DNA from: Chryseobacterium viscerum
GTDB taxonomy: Bacteria; Bacteroidota; Bacteroidia; Flavobacteriales; Weeksellaceae
Assembly (NCBI RefSeq): GCF_002899945.2
Contig: NZ_PPEG02000004.1
Span: forward strand, 484,083 to 548,082
Direction of reading: 5' to 3'
Length of the DNA: 64,000 nucleotides
Positions within the stretch are counted from its first letter, which is position 1. Every line of letters begins with the position of its first letter. Under the pieces are notes generated by a model, which was given only the letters and a program-made list of their open reading frames with translations, searched no databases and was not told the origin of the DNA. Shown in pieces: positions 23,250 through 32,318 of this stretch. The translations under genes were made by a program, and so were the position numbers.

Positions 23250-26015
23250 TTACATTTTTTTACCAGCAAACTTATTCAGTTTCATACTGATGGAGAACAT
23301 GATGTATCGTTTCAGAATCAGATCTTCACGGTCTTCAAAATAAGAATCTGTGATGGTTCTTTTTACACTTTGATTTTGATTTAATACATCATAGATTTTC
23401 ACTTTTGCTGTAAACTGTTTTTTATAGAATGAGTAGCCCAGACTGGTATTCCAGAAGTAAAAATCCTTTTTAAAACCCGGAGCAATATTAGAATTGGTAT
23501 TGTATTCAAAATCATTTCCAAATACAAATCTACCCTGCAGCATATAATTGGTCAGTTCCAGCTTCAATGCCTGATTGGCGGTATTGACACTCTTCACATT
23601 GTAATTGGTGTAATTTGAAAAGCTGTATCCAAGTCTGTAGGAAGGTTTAATGGTCATTTTATCCTTGATTTCATAGATAAGATTAAGACCGGGATTAAGG
23701 TTGTAAGAATTACTGGTAAAAGATTGTCCGTCAATAAAACCATTATTGTAAGCATAATTCATGCTGAATCTCGGGTTGATGGTCAGTTTGTTATTTTTCC
23801 ATTTCAGAGTCTTACTGAAACCTCCGCCAGCGTTGATGCTTTTATTTCCACTTACATTATCATAGGTAACAATTTGTTTTCCGGCATTATCATATTTAGT
23901 AAAATTGATAATGTCATTATTTCTGTAGGTAAAACCAATATTAAAATAGTAGCTCAGATCTTTTACTTTGTTATAATTGTTGAAATACAAATAAAGGTTG
24001 TTAGTCCATGTATTTTTCAAATCAGGATTTCCCTGAAAGGTAGCCAAAGGATTAGACTCATCTTTATAGGGAGTCAGTTGCTCTGCAGTAGGAATTGTAA
24101 AGTTGGCATAGTTGTAAACACTTAAAACTTTCCCTTCTCCCAGTGTGTAATAAAGGTTTAGATTATATTCAGGCAATACAAAACTTTTCTGAAGATCATA
24201 TTGCTGTCCGTTATAGATGGAGTTTACTTTCATATCCGAAATATCAAGATTTGCAGTAGCCCAGAAATTTAATTTGTTTTTGCTAATCTGATAAGTGATT
24301 TCAGGAGAAATTTGATTGATTCTCTGCTTCATATTGTTGGATAAAAGCTGGTTGTATTTGGTATAATCTCCTGTAGCATTATCAAAATCGTTCACATTCC
24401 TCAGATCTCTGGCTGATCTTGTTTCGTATTTTACTTCAAAGCTTACGCTAGACGAATCAGAAACAGGTTCTGTATATCCTGCCCTGAAATTAAAAGTACT
24501 GTTCTGATTTTTATTTCTGGCTAATTGATCTCTGTTGTCAACAGTCGTTGCATTTTCCTGATAGAATGTGTTCTGTGATTGGTTGAGATTATCCCTTGTA
24601 GACTCAGAAATTGAACTGTTCATATTGGCTGAAAGTACTCGTCCTTTTTTCTTGAATTTTCTTGAAAAATAGATGTAAGGATTAAATGAGTTGTTTTCTG
24701 AATCATTACGAGAATAAGAATTACTTTCATTCAAAAGACTGCCATTCTTCAAACTAGATGATTGTGAATTATTAAAACTGAAACTGCTGTTTTTGCTAAA
24801 TCTTGGTGAAATGTAAATACTTGTCAGAGAATCGAGTTTGATTTTGGCTGAAGCATCGAAACTGTATTGTTTGGATTCATTTTCGCCGTTGCTTTCAGAA
24901 TTGGTCTGAAGGGTATAGCTAGGCAGAAGTGTAGACCTTGAAACTTTGGATCTTGTTTCGGTATTAGAATCCGAATGCATCAGACTGAAAGAGTCCAGAT
25001 CAGCATCTTTTCCCAGTTTGTCGCTGTAATTCATACCTATTGTTGTAGATCTCTGAACTCCTCGTGTACTCCCTCCCTGATTGTAATAGGTGACATTTCC
25101 AGTCGTAGAGACAGATCCTCCCTGCATCATCCAGGCATTTCGGCCGTTCCCCATACTGTCGAAAACCTCATCTCTGGAAAACCCCTGAGAATTGATATTA
25201 TTGGAAGAGGCAAGGATGCTTACTTTTGTGTCGCCTTTAAAATAGCTGGCCAGTCCGCTTCCTTCATACCTCTTGTCTGATCCGTAGCCGACCGTAAGCC
25301 TTGTCAGCAACCCTTTATTTTTCTTTTCGTCAATATTAAAATTGATGGTGGTATTCTGAGATTTGGCAGTTTTTCCGCTGAGCTCTTCTTCCTTTGTTTT
25401 GGTTGTTGTAAACTGAATATTTTTGATGATATCCGCAGGTAAGTTCTGAAGGGCAATTTTACCATCTTTATCAAAGAAAGGTTTTCCGTTGATCATGATC
25501 TGATCTACCTCTTTGCCATTAACTGTAATCTTCCCATCATTGCTGATTTCTACACCGGGGATCTGCTTCAGAAGTTCCTCAATTTTACTGTCAGGACGTA
25601 CTTTGATCGCGGCTGCACTGAATTCAATGGTGTCTTTTTTAATCTTTACAGGAGATACGGTGATTTTCACCTCATCAATAGCATTAACGATACCCTGCTT
25701 TTCAAGCTGAATATCTCCCAGGGATAATGACTGATCTATTTTTTGAAATTTTTTAGAAAAGGAAGATAATTTATCAGCATCAATTTTCAGAATAGAAGGT
25801 TCTTTCATATCATCCAGTTTCAGTGAGAATTTACCTTCTTTATTGGTGGCTGTGTAGTTGACAATGGATGAATCTTTTTCTTTTAAAAGATAGACGGTGG
25901 CATTTTCTATCGCTTTCTTTTCAGAATCTAAGATTTTCCCGTCTAGGTGTAATTTTTGTGCATGCAAGATAAAGGCAGTGAACATCAAAGCCAATAACAT
26001 TAGAGTTTTCTTCAT
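23250..26015 (-). CDS. Outer-membrane beta-barrel protein with carboxypeptidase-like domain (TonB-receptor-like)
   Basis: This 921-residue protein has a signal peptide MKKTLMLLALMFTAFILHAQ, a carboxypeptidase-like regulatory domain (about 21-110, HLDGKILDSEKKAIENATVY), a plug (about 115-225: LKQIPGVEISNDGKITVNGK, DKDGKIALQNLPADIIKNIQ) and a long barrel (OMP_b-brl_3 type) ending KLNKFAGKKM. The end lacks a typical terminal Phe. I start at the ATG at 26013-26015, where the signal begins. It has no SusD partner and unknown cargo; this family is common in Flavobacteriia and often orphan. Confidence 0.88.
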   Translation of the reverse strand: MKKTLMLLALMFTAFILHAQKLHLDGKILDSEKKAIENATVYLLKEKDSSIVNYTATNKEGKFSLKLDDMKEPSILKIDADKLSSFSKKFQKIDQSLSLGDIQLEKQGIVNAIDEVKITVSPVKIKKDTIEFSAAAIKVRPDSKIEELLKQIPGVEISNDGKITVNGKEVDQIMINGKPFFDKDGKIALQNLPADIIKNIQFTTTKTKEEELSGKTAKSQNTTINFNIDEKKNKGLLTRLTVGYGSDKRYEGSGLASYFKGDTKVSILASSNNINSQGFSRDEVFDSMGNGRNAWMMQGGSVSTTGNVTYYNQGGSTRGVQRSTTIGMNYSDKLGKDADLDSFSLMHSDSNTETRSKVSRSTLLPSYTLQTNSESNGENESKQYSFDASAKIKLDSLTSIYISPRFSKNSSFSFNNSQSSSLKNGSLLNESNSYSRNDSENNSFNPYIYFSRKFKKKGRVLSANMNSSISESTRDNLNQSQNTFYQENATTVDNRDQLARNKNQNSTFNFRAGYTEPVSDSSSVSFEVKYETRSARDLRNVNDFDNATGDYTKYNQLLSNNMKQRINQISPEITYQISKNKLNFWATANLDISDMKVNSIYNGQQYDLQKSFVLPEYNLNLYYTLGEGKVLSVYNYANFTIPTAEQLTPYKDESNPLATFQGNPDLKNTWTNNLYLYFNNYNKVKDLSYYFNIGFTYRNNDIINFTKYDNAGKQIVTYDNVSGNKSINAGGGFSKTLKWKNNKLTINPRFSMNYAYNNGFIDGQSFTSNSYNLNPGLNLIYEIKDKMTIKPSYRLGYSFSNYTNYNVKSVNTANQALKLELTNYMLQGRFVFGNDFEYNTNSNIAPGFKKDFYFWNTSLGYSFYKKQFTAKVKIYDVLNQNQSVKRTITDSYFEDREDLILKRYIMFSISMKLNKFAGKKM

Positions 26016-26049
26016 TAGTTTTTTTTTCAGAGCCGTAAAAATATAAAAA

Positions 26050-26067
26050 CATCCCAAAGTTGGGATG
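26050..26067 (-). terminator. Rho-independent terminator
   Basis: CATCCCAA/TTGGGATG with a 2-nt apparent loop, followed on the minus strand by TTTTTA. It ends the BON/SH3 pair. Confidence 0.7.
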
Positions 26068-26111
26068 TCTCTATGCTTTTTTTGTGAAAATTTATTATTT
26101 TTTAATAAAAA

Positions 26112-26531
26112 TTATGCTCTTAAATATCTTGAATAAGCATATCCTTCCTGACCGTCAGCCGTTTTTACTTTCCACCAGTCATCAGAAGTTTGTTCAATCA
26201 GTGTTACAGAAGCACCTTTAGCAGCTTTACCTACAACGGCAGCTTCAGTAGAAGGTTCCTGTCTGATATTCAGGTTAGAATCTTCAGTAGCAACCGTTAA
26301 AGAAGCTCCTGAAGTAAGACCTGCAACCTGAACGTCAATATTGATATCTGAAGCAGAATAAGTAGAATCAATAGCTCCTAAAGCATTCCATACAGCATCT
26401 TTAGCCGCAGTATTGGAAGCATTTCCGGAAACATAAAGAATTCCATCCTGCTCCTGAACCTGAAGGTTTGAGATTCCTGCAGACTGTGCCGCTGAAACTA
26501 CACTTGAATATTTATCTTGTAATTCGCCCAT
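26112..26531 (-). CDS. BON-like domain plus SH3b domain protein
   Basis: This 139-residue protein has no signal peptide. Residues about 1-72 resemble the BON-like fold of Kbp/YgaU (SAGISNLQVQEQDGILYVSG, AVWNALGAIDSTYSASDINIDV). Residues about 77-139 are a bacterial SH3 domain (LNIRQEPSTEAAVVGKAAKG, WWKVKTADGQEGYAYSRYL). E. coli Kbp pairs BON with LysM; here an SH3b replaces LysM. It begins 7 nt after the upstream BON lipoprotein gene, so the two are an operon. Likely in envelope maintenance; its location without a signal is unclear. Confidence 0.8.
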   Translation of the reverse strand: MGELQDKYSSVVSAAQSAGISNLQVQEQDGILYVSGNASNTAAKDAVWNALGAIDSTYSASDINIDVQVAGLTSGASLTVATEDSNLNIRQEPSTEAAVVGKAAKGASVTLIEQTSDDWWKVKTADGQEGYAYSRYLRA

Positions 26532-26538
26532 TTCTAAA

Positions 26539-27027
26539 TTATTTTACGATTAGGTTGTTGTTATACTTTCCGATTTTCAAAGCATCTACAGATTCTTTGA
26601 TTTTTCTAGCCTGTAGGCCGGAAACGCTTCCTGTAAGAGTAAGCTGTCCGTTTACAACTTCTACTTTTACAGAAGGGAAATCCTTCACCGCATCCTGAAC
26701 TTTTTTCTGAACAGCAGGATCTACAGCAGAAGAAGTTTCAACAGGTGCTATAGGAGTAGCCGCTGCAACAGTAGACATATCCATTACGTCTTTTACACCG
26801 TTGATCGCTTTTAATTTTGCAATCATTGCATCTTTAGATTGTTGATCTGCGAAAGTTCCGCCTAAGTGAGCTACACCTTCTTTTACTTCAACAGAAGCGT
26901 TGGGATTAGTAGTTACTACCGTTGTAGCCTGAGTCTGAAGATCGGCATCAGAAACTTTCTTTTTACAAGAAATAGCACCGAAAGATACAGCTACAGCTAA
27001 TGCAGCCATTGCAATAGTTTTTTTCAT
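26539..27027 (-). CDS. BON-domain lipoprotein
   Basis: This 162-residue protein has a lipoprotein signal MKKTIAMAALAVAVSFGAISCKKK (Cys21), then two BON-like modules: VEVKEGVAHLGGTFADQQSK...INGVKDVMDM (about 45-85) and VKVEVVNGQLTLTGSVSGLQ (about 120-160), separated by an Ala/Pro-rich linker. BON domains bind membranes and are found in osmotic-stress proteins such as OsmY. First gene of a two-gene operon; promoter at 27058-27065. Confidence 0.85.
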   Translation of the reverse strand: MKKTIAMAALAVAVSFGAISCKKKVSDADLQTQATTVVTTNPNASVEVKEGVAHLGGTFADQQSKDAMIAKLKAINGVKDVMDMSTVAAATPIAPVETSSAVDPAVQKKVQDAVKDFPSVKVEVVNGQLTLTGSVSGLQARKIKESVDALKIGKYNNNLIVK

Positions 27028-27057
27028 ATTGTATATTTATTAATGTTGTTATACAAT

Positions 27058-27065
27058 CAAATGTA
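27058..27065 (-). promoter_or_regulatory. -7 promoter box of the BON operon
   Basis: TACATTTG on the minus strand, 30 nt before the ATG, matches TAnnTTTG; a TTTGG lies upstream at about the -33 distance. Confidence 0.55.
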
Positions 27066-27220
27066 ATAATAAAATTTGTACCAAAAGAATAAAAATTCAA
27101 TAAATGTTTCTTAATTTTTTTACAATATTTTCTAAATCAGGGTTTTAATTTTTAGGGATCAAAAACTTAATGTAAAATTAATCCTATTTGAAGAAAATCT
27201 TCTGCCAATTGAAAAACCAT

Positions 27221-27228
27221 TATATTTG
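27221..27228 (+). promoter_or_regulatory. -7 promoter box, symporter gene
   Basis: TATATTTG matches TAnnTTTG, 19 nt before the ATG at 27248. Confidence 0.55.
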
Positions 27229-27247
27229 CGCAAATTGAACTATATAT

Positions 27248-28498
27248 ATGAAAGGACAGAATAAACTTTTTATAGCAATTATCATTGCCCTTCTTGTGGG
27301 AGTAGGAATTGGAGGTATTGTACATGTGAAATATCCTGAAAATGCAGAACCTTTTTCCAAAAACATAAAACTGTTGGGAACGGTTTTTATCAGATTGGTA
27401 CAGATGATTATTGCTCCTTTGGTTTTTACGACTTTGGTGGTGGGTATTGCCAAAATGAGTGATATTAAAATGATCGGAAGAGTAGGAACAAAAGCCATGC
27501 TTTGGTTTATTTCAGCTTCTCTGGTTTCCCTTTTCATAGGGTTGATCCTCGTTAACTGGCTGGAACCGGGACATGTTACAAAATTGCCGATTCAGGACGT
27601 AGCCTCTGCTGATGAACTTCTTAAAAGCAGCAAAAGTTTTTCCATGGAAGACTTTGTAAAGCATATGATCCCTAAAAGTTTATTTGAAGCCTTTGCTACC
27701 AATGAAGTATTGCAGATCGTGATATTTGCTGTGATGTTTGGAGTTGCACTGGCGAATTTAGGGGAAGAGTATTCTAAGCCTGTAGTGAAGCTTTTTGATA
27801 TCATCGCTCATGCGATCCTTAAAATGGTAGGGTATATCATGTGGTTTGCTCCGTTGGGAGTATTGGGAGCTATTGCAGCAGTAGTGGCTACCAATGGTTT
27901 TGAGATCTTCAAAGTATATGCTATTTATCTGAGAGACTTCTTCTTTGCTATAGCAGTTCTTTGGCTGGTTCTTTTACTGGTAGGATATTTTATCTTAGGA
28001 AACCGTCTTTTTGACCTTTTAAGAAGAATTAAAGAGCCATTGCTGATCGCTTTCTCTACAACGAGTTCAGAAGCTGTATTCCCGAAATTGGTGGAAGAGC
28101 TTGAAAAATTCGGGTGTAACAGCAGAGTAGTATCCTTTATTTTACCCCTGGGATATTCATTCAATCTGGATGGAAGTATGATGTATATGACATTTGCTTC
28201 AATCTTTATTGCACAGATCTACGGGATTGAAATGAGCCTTGGACAACAAATCACCATGCTTTTGGTATTGATGCTTACCTCAAAAGGGATTGCCGGTGTT
28301 CCAAGAGCTTCTTTGGTTATTATTGTGGCAACATGTTCTATGTTTGGTATTCCGCCGGAAGGAATTGCTTTGATTTTACCAATTGACCATTTCTGTGATA
28401 TGGGTAGAAGTATGACGAACGTATTAGGAAATACATTGGCTACTTCAGCAGTTTCGAAATGGGAAGGACAATTAACTGAGCCATTAGACAAAATTTAA
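27248..28498 (+). CDS. Dicarboxylate/amino acid:cation symporter (DAACS/GltP family)
   Basis: This 416-residue inner-membrane protein has the family layout: helices from residue 7 on, the first re-entrant loop STTSSEAVFPKL (family consensus around the S/T-rich SSATLP tip), FILPLGYSFNLDGSMMYM in helix 7 and TSKGIAGVPRASLV in the second re-entrant loop, with CDMGRSMTNVLGNTLA in helix 8. It takes up glutamate, aspartate or C4-dicarboxylates with H+ or Na+. A 2-oxoglutarate-dependent dioxygenase gene begins 6 nt after it. Confidence 0.93.
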   Translation: MKGQNKLFIAIIIALLVGVGIGGIVHVKYPENAEPFSKNIKLLGTVFIRLVQMIIAPLVFTTLVVGIAKMSDIKMIGRVGTKAMLWFISASLVSLFIGLILVNWLEPGHVTKLPIQDVASADELLKSSKSFSMEDFVKHMIPKSLFEAFATNEVLQIVIFAVMFGVALANLGEEYSKPVVKLFDIIAHAILKMVGYIMWFAPLGVLGAIAAVVATNGFEIFKVYAIYLRDFFFAIAVLWLVLLLVGYFILGNRLFDLLRRIKEPLLIAFSTTSSEAVFPKLVEELEKFGCNSRVVSFILPLGYSFNLDGSMMYMTFASIFIAQIYGIEMSLGQQITMLLVLMLTSKGIAGVPRASLVIIVATCSMFGIPPEGIALILPIDHFCDMGRSMTNVLGNTLATSAVSKWEGQLTEPLDKI

Positions 28499-28504
28499 AT
28501 ATCA

Positions 28505-29227
28505 ATGAGTTTAAATAACTTAGAAAACAATAAAAGCCATATTCAAGAATATGGCTTTGCTGTTATCAATGCTATGTTTTCACAGAAAGAGCTTGATGAA
28601 ATAAACCATGTTCTGAAGCATATAGATACCTCAAAAGAGAATTTCAGAAAATCTGAAGACCTGTTTGCAATAAGACAGTTTTTAAAAGAAGTTCCCGAAA
28701 TCAGAGACCTTGTTTTCAATGACAATATTCAGAAAGTGGTTAAAGAAATCTTCGGAGAAAAATATTTTGTGGTAAAAAGCATCTATTTTGATAAGCCTGA
28801 AACCTCCAACTGGTATGTAGCCTATCATCAGGATCTGACAATTTCCGTTGATAAAAAACTGGATCTGCCCGATTTCGGTCCCTGGACTACCAAGAAGAAT
28901 CAGTTTGCCGTTCAGCCTCCACTAGATATTTTGGAAAATATCTATACCATCAGAATCCATCTGGATGATACAGATGAAAATAACGGAGCTTTGAAAGTAG
29001 TTCCAAAATCTCATGCAAAAGGCATTTACAGACCTGAAACTATAGACTGGACTGTAGAAACAGAAGAAATTTGCAACGTAGAAAAGGGTGGAATTATGAT
29101 TATGAAGCCTTTGACTCTTCACGGTTCAAACCGAACAACCAACGGAAAAAAGAGAAGAGTAATCCACATCGAATTTTCTGATATGGAGCTTCCAGAAGTC
29201 CTGCAATGGTCGGAAAAAATGAATTAA
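28505..29227 (+). CDS. Phytanoyl-CoA dioxygenase (PhyH) family protein
   Basis: This 240-residue non-heme Fe(II)/2-oxoglutarate oxygenase has the metal triad H108/D110 in VAYHQDLTI and H206 in LTLHGSNRT; the Arg of KKRRVIHIEF after the distal His should bind oxoglutarate. IRIHLDDTDENNGALKVVPKSH is characteristic of the family. Substrates range from lipids to amino acids and cannot be told here. It starts 6 nt after the symporter stop, so the transporter may import its substrate or cosubstrate; this is inference. Confidence 0.9.
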   Translation: MSLNNLENNKSHIQEYGFAVINAMFSQKELDEINHVLKHIDTSKENFRKSEDLFAIRQFLKEVPEIRDLVFNDNIQKVVKEIFGEKYFVVKSIYFDKPETSNWYVAYHQDLTISVDKKLDLPDFGPWTTKKNQFAVQPPLDILENIYTIRIHLDDTDENNGALKVVPKSHAKGIYRPETIDWTVETEEICNVEKGGIMIMKPLTLHGSNRTTNGKKRRVIHIEFSDMELPEVLQWSEKMN

Positions 29228-29230
29228 TAA

Positions 29231-29266
29231 AAAATCGCCCTTCGAATTTTTGAAGGGCGATTTTTT
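29231..29266 (+). terminator. Rho-independent terminator
   Basis: AAAATCGCCCTTC pairs with GAAGGGCGATTTT, then a T run, 3 nt after the dioxygenase stop. Confidence 0.9.
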
Positions 29267-29422
29267 ATGGTTGGATGCTTGATGCTGGAGGAAGGATGTT
29301 ACTGAAAGACTAAAGATTAATCTATGTTTATTTATCGAATTTTTAATTCTAACCTTTCTTCAAGCCAGCTTTAAAAAGTAATCAGGCAAATAGAAACCTC
29401 CAGCTTCACTCTTCCACCTTCC

Positions 29423-32224
29423 TTACTTTACAGCAATTTCGTCAATAAAAATATAAGCATCTCCTCCGGCACCCTGGTGCCATTCCGGAAGTTTTCCGAA
29501 GTAGTAGGCTTTTACTTTGATATATCGGGCTTCGGTAGGAAGAATTTCAGTAGAAAAATCTTTGATCTGTACCTTTTCATCCTTAGGATCAATGTCATTA
29601 TCGATGGTTTTCAGAAGGATAAAATCTTTGCCGTTCATGGAAGCATAATATTCCACTTTTTTAGGCATCAGAATCCATGCTCTGCTGTCCTGAAGATAAG
29701 AGGAAGATAATGAATTAATCTGCTTAGGAGATTTAAAATCAATGATGGCTTCAAAATTCTGTCCCTGATATCCATGCCATTCACCTTTTCTCCAGTTGAC
29801 ATCCCCTCTGATCCCGTCAATAAGAGCCAGCTTTCCGGTAGCGCTATACTGTGGAGTTACTTTTGAAAGGATATTGATATCCCAATAATTAGGTCTTCTG
29901 TTAAAATTGGCGGTTGTCACAGAGCTTTTCTCTCCGTTTCTTTCAGCATAGGCTATCACCTGGGTTGTTTTTGTGATAGAAAATGGTCCTTTGTAGGTAG
30001 AGAAGGTCTTTCTTTTGTTGCTGTCACTATCATCCATGGTCATATAATAGACCTTGTCACTCGGGTTCAATGGAGTGATCTCAACTTTGGTAGAAAAATC
30101 GAAGATTCTATCGGCTGCGATAACAGGTGAAGCCGTTTGTTCTGTATATTTAAAATCCTTAGCAGATTTTACATTTTCAAATCCAAGTTTTTTAAGTTCC
30201 GCTCTGCCTGTATTTTTAGTAATCGTTCGCGTAGTACCATCTTCAAGGTGAATTTTAATTTCATCAAAATAAGGTGTTGTCGTTTCCCATTCAGGAAGTC
30301 CCGGGGTAACAGAATAGATTCCCATTGAGCTTAAAACATACCAGGCGCTCATCTGCCCGCAGTCTTCATTTCCAATGAGTCCGTCAGGAGTATTTTTATA
30401 AAAATTATCAAGGATGTATTTTATTTTGGCATCTGTTTTTTCAGGCTTGTCTACAAAATTGTACAGATACGCAATATGGTGGCTTGGTTCATTTCCCTGA
30501 GCATATTGACCCATCAATCCTGTGATGTCTACCTGCTCTATTCCCGTTGTTGTATCCGGAGCAGTGAAAATAGCATCAATGAACTGTTCAAATTTTTCTT
30601 TTCCTCCATGGGCAGCAATAAGCCCTGGAATGTCCTGCTGTACAGAATAAGAATAATGCCATGAGTTTCCTTCCGTATAATTGTTGTTGACTTCTCTGGG
30701 ATCAAATGGTTCATACCAGTTTCCGTTCTTTCTTGGCTGCATAAAACCCGTTTTTGGGTTATAGAGATTTTTCCAGTTCTGAGAACGTTTCATGAAATAC
30801 TGATAGTCTTCTTTTTTGCCTAAAATTTTTGCCATCTGGGCAATACACCAGTCGTCATAAGCATATTCTACTGTTTTGGAAACACTTTCATGCTCATCAT
30901 CGATACTGATATAATTATTCTGTTTATAAGCATTCAATCCGAAAATATCCTGCATCGCTGAACCTTTGGCTGCCTGAAATGCCTTTTCATAATCAAACCC
31001 CTGAATTCCTTTAGCCATAGCATCTGCAATCACAGAAACGGAGTGGTAGCCGATCATACACTCTGTTTCATTGGAAGCCAGTTCCCATACAGGAAGTTTC
31101 CCACCTTGTTCGTATTGTTTAATAAAGGTATTGATAAAATCAGCAGTCCTTTTTTTGTCAATTAAAGTCATCAGCGGATGAGCGCCTCTGAAGGTGTCCC
31201 AAAGAGAGAATACCGTATAATAATCAAAGCCATTTGTGTTATAAAGCTTATTATCCCTGCCTCGATATCTTCCGTCAACATCCATATTGATGTTCGGTTG
31301 TGTAAACACATGATATAAAGCGGTGTAAAAAACGGCTAATTTATTTTTATCATCAGACTTCACTTCAATTTTTGAAAGTTCTTTATCCCAGTCCGCTTCC
31401 ACTTGCTTTTTTACGGCTTCAAAATCTTTAGATTGTCCTTCTGCCAGCATATTTTTTCCTGCTCCTTCATAGCCTGTAGGAGAAATGGACACTTTTACAT
31501 TGATCTTTTCTCCTTTTTTAACTTGGATTGAAAATGCCAGCGCAAGCTTTGTCCCGGTAAAAAGATGGGTTTCTTGTTTCCCGTTAACCTCTTTTTTTGA
31601 AATTTTCATAGGTTTTGAAAACTCAATTCTGGCGTAGATATATTGGTTGGTAGCCCAGGCTTCACTTCTTCTGAAAACCTCAATGGTTTTGTCATCAATG
31701 ACCTTTACTTCACCATCCAGAAGCTTATCTCTGTGGTTGAGGTCTAAAATGATATTGGCATTTCCAGCACTGTTGAATGTATATTCGTGGTAGCCTACTC
31801 TTTTGGTAGTAGTAAGACGAACATCAATGTTATTTTTGTCTAATTTGACAGCATAGAATCCTGCCGTTGCTTTTTCATTTTTATGCGAAAACTTTGAAGA
31901 ATACTCTTTACTGCTCAGGCTCGGATTTCCCATCGTGGGCATCAGCATAATATCTCCGTAATCTGAAACCCCTGTTCCGTTGAGGTGAGTATGAGAAAAA
32001 CCATAGATCACAGAATCTGAATAATGATATCCGCTGCATCCGTCCCAGCTTCCGTTAATTCTCGTATCCGGAGAAAGCTGTACCATCCCAAATGGAACGA
32101 TAGCCCCCGGAAAAGTATGGCCATGGCCTCCGGTTCCTATAAACGGATTGACATATTGTGAATAGTTCTGTGCGGAAATGATCTGAGTAATAAATAAAGA
32201 AAATGCAATAAGCCCTTTTTTCAT
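29423..32224 (-). CDS. GH92 alpha-mannosidase with C-terminal sugar-binding-like domains
   Basis: This 933-residue protein has a signal peptide (cleavage near ISA-Q19) and a complete GH92 enzyme (about 20-690): YVNPFIGTGGHGHTFPGA, GSWDGCSGYHY, FSLWDTFRGAHP, GNEPSHHIAYLYN and NEDCGQMSAWYVLSSMG (catalytic acidic region). It is followed by a chitobiase/hexosaminidase C-terminal-like domain (about 710-775) and an F5/8-type discoidin domain (about 790-933). GH92 enzymes are Ca2+-dependent exo-alpha-mannosidases, usually for alpha-1,2 links of host or yeast glycans. No SusC/D pair or other glycosidase is adjacent. Confidence 0.93.
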   Translation of the reverse strand: MKKGLIAFSLFITQIISAQNYSQYVNPFIGTGGHGHTFPGAIVPFGMVQLSPDTRINGSWDGCSGYHYSDSVIYGFSHTHLNGTGVSDYGDIMLMPTMGNPSLSSKEYSSKFSHKNEKATAGFYAVKLDKNNIDVRLTTTKRVGYHEYTFNSAGNANIILDLNHRDKLLDGEVKVIDDKTIEVFRRSEAWATNQYIYARIEFSKPMKISKKEVNGKQETHLFTGTKLALAFSIQVKKGEKINVKVSISPTGYEGAGKNMLAEGQSKDFEAVKKQVEADWDKELSKIEVKSDDKNKLAVFYTALYHVFTQPNINMDVDGRYRGRDNKLYNTNGFDYYTVFSLWDTFRGAHPLMTLIDKKRTADFINTFIKQYEQGGKLPVWELASNETECMIGYHSVSVIADAMAKGIQGFDYEKAFQAAKGSAMQDIFGLNAYKQNNYISIDDEHESVSKTVEYAYDDWCIAQMAKILGKKEDYQYFMKRSQNWKNLYNPKTGFMQPRKNGNWYEPFDPREVNNNYTEGNSWHYSYSVQQDIPGLIAAHGGKEKFEQFIDAIFTAPDTTTGIEQVDITGLMGQYAQGNEPSHHIAYLYNFVDKPEKTDAKIKYILDNFYKNTPDGLIGNEDCGQMSAWYVLSSMGIYSVTPGLPEWETTTPYFDEIKIHLEDGTTRTITKNTGRAELKKLGFENVKSAKDFKYTEQTASPVIAADRIFDFSTKVEITPLNPSDKVYYMTMDDSDSNKRKTFSTYKGPFSITKTTQVIAYAERNGEKSSVTTANFNRRPNYWDINILSKVTPQYSATGKLALIDGIRGDVNWRKGEWHGYQGQNFEAIIDFKSPKQINSLSSSYLQDSRAWILMPKKVEYYASMNGKDFILLKTIDNDIDPKDEKVQIKDFSTEILPTEARYIKVKAYYFGKLPEWHQGAGGDAYIFIDEIAVK

Positions 32225-32318
32225 GTTCTGATTTTATAAAAGCGAAGATATTGAAAAACAGTAGAACAGATGTAATAAAAGAGACGGATAGCTTGTCTTA
32301 TAGAAAACTATTACATTC

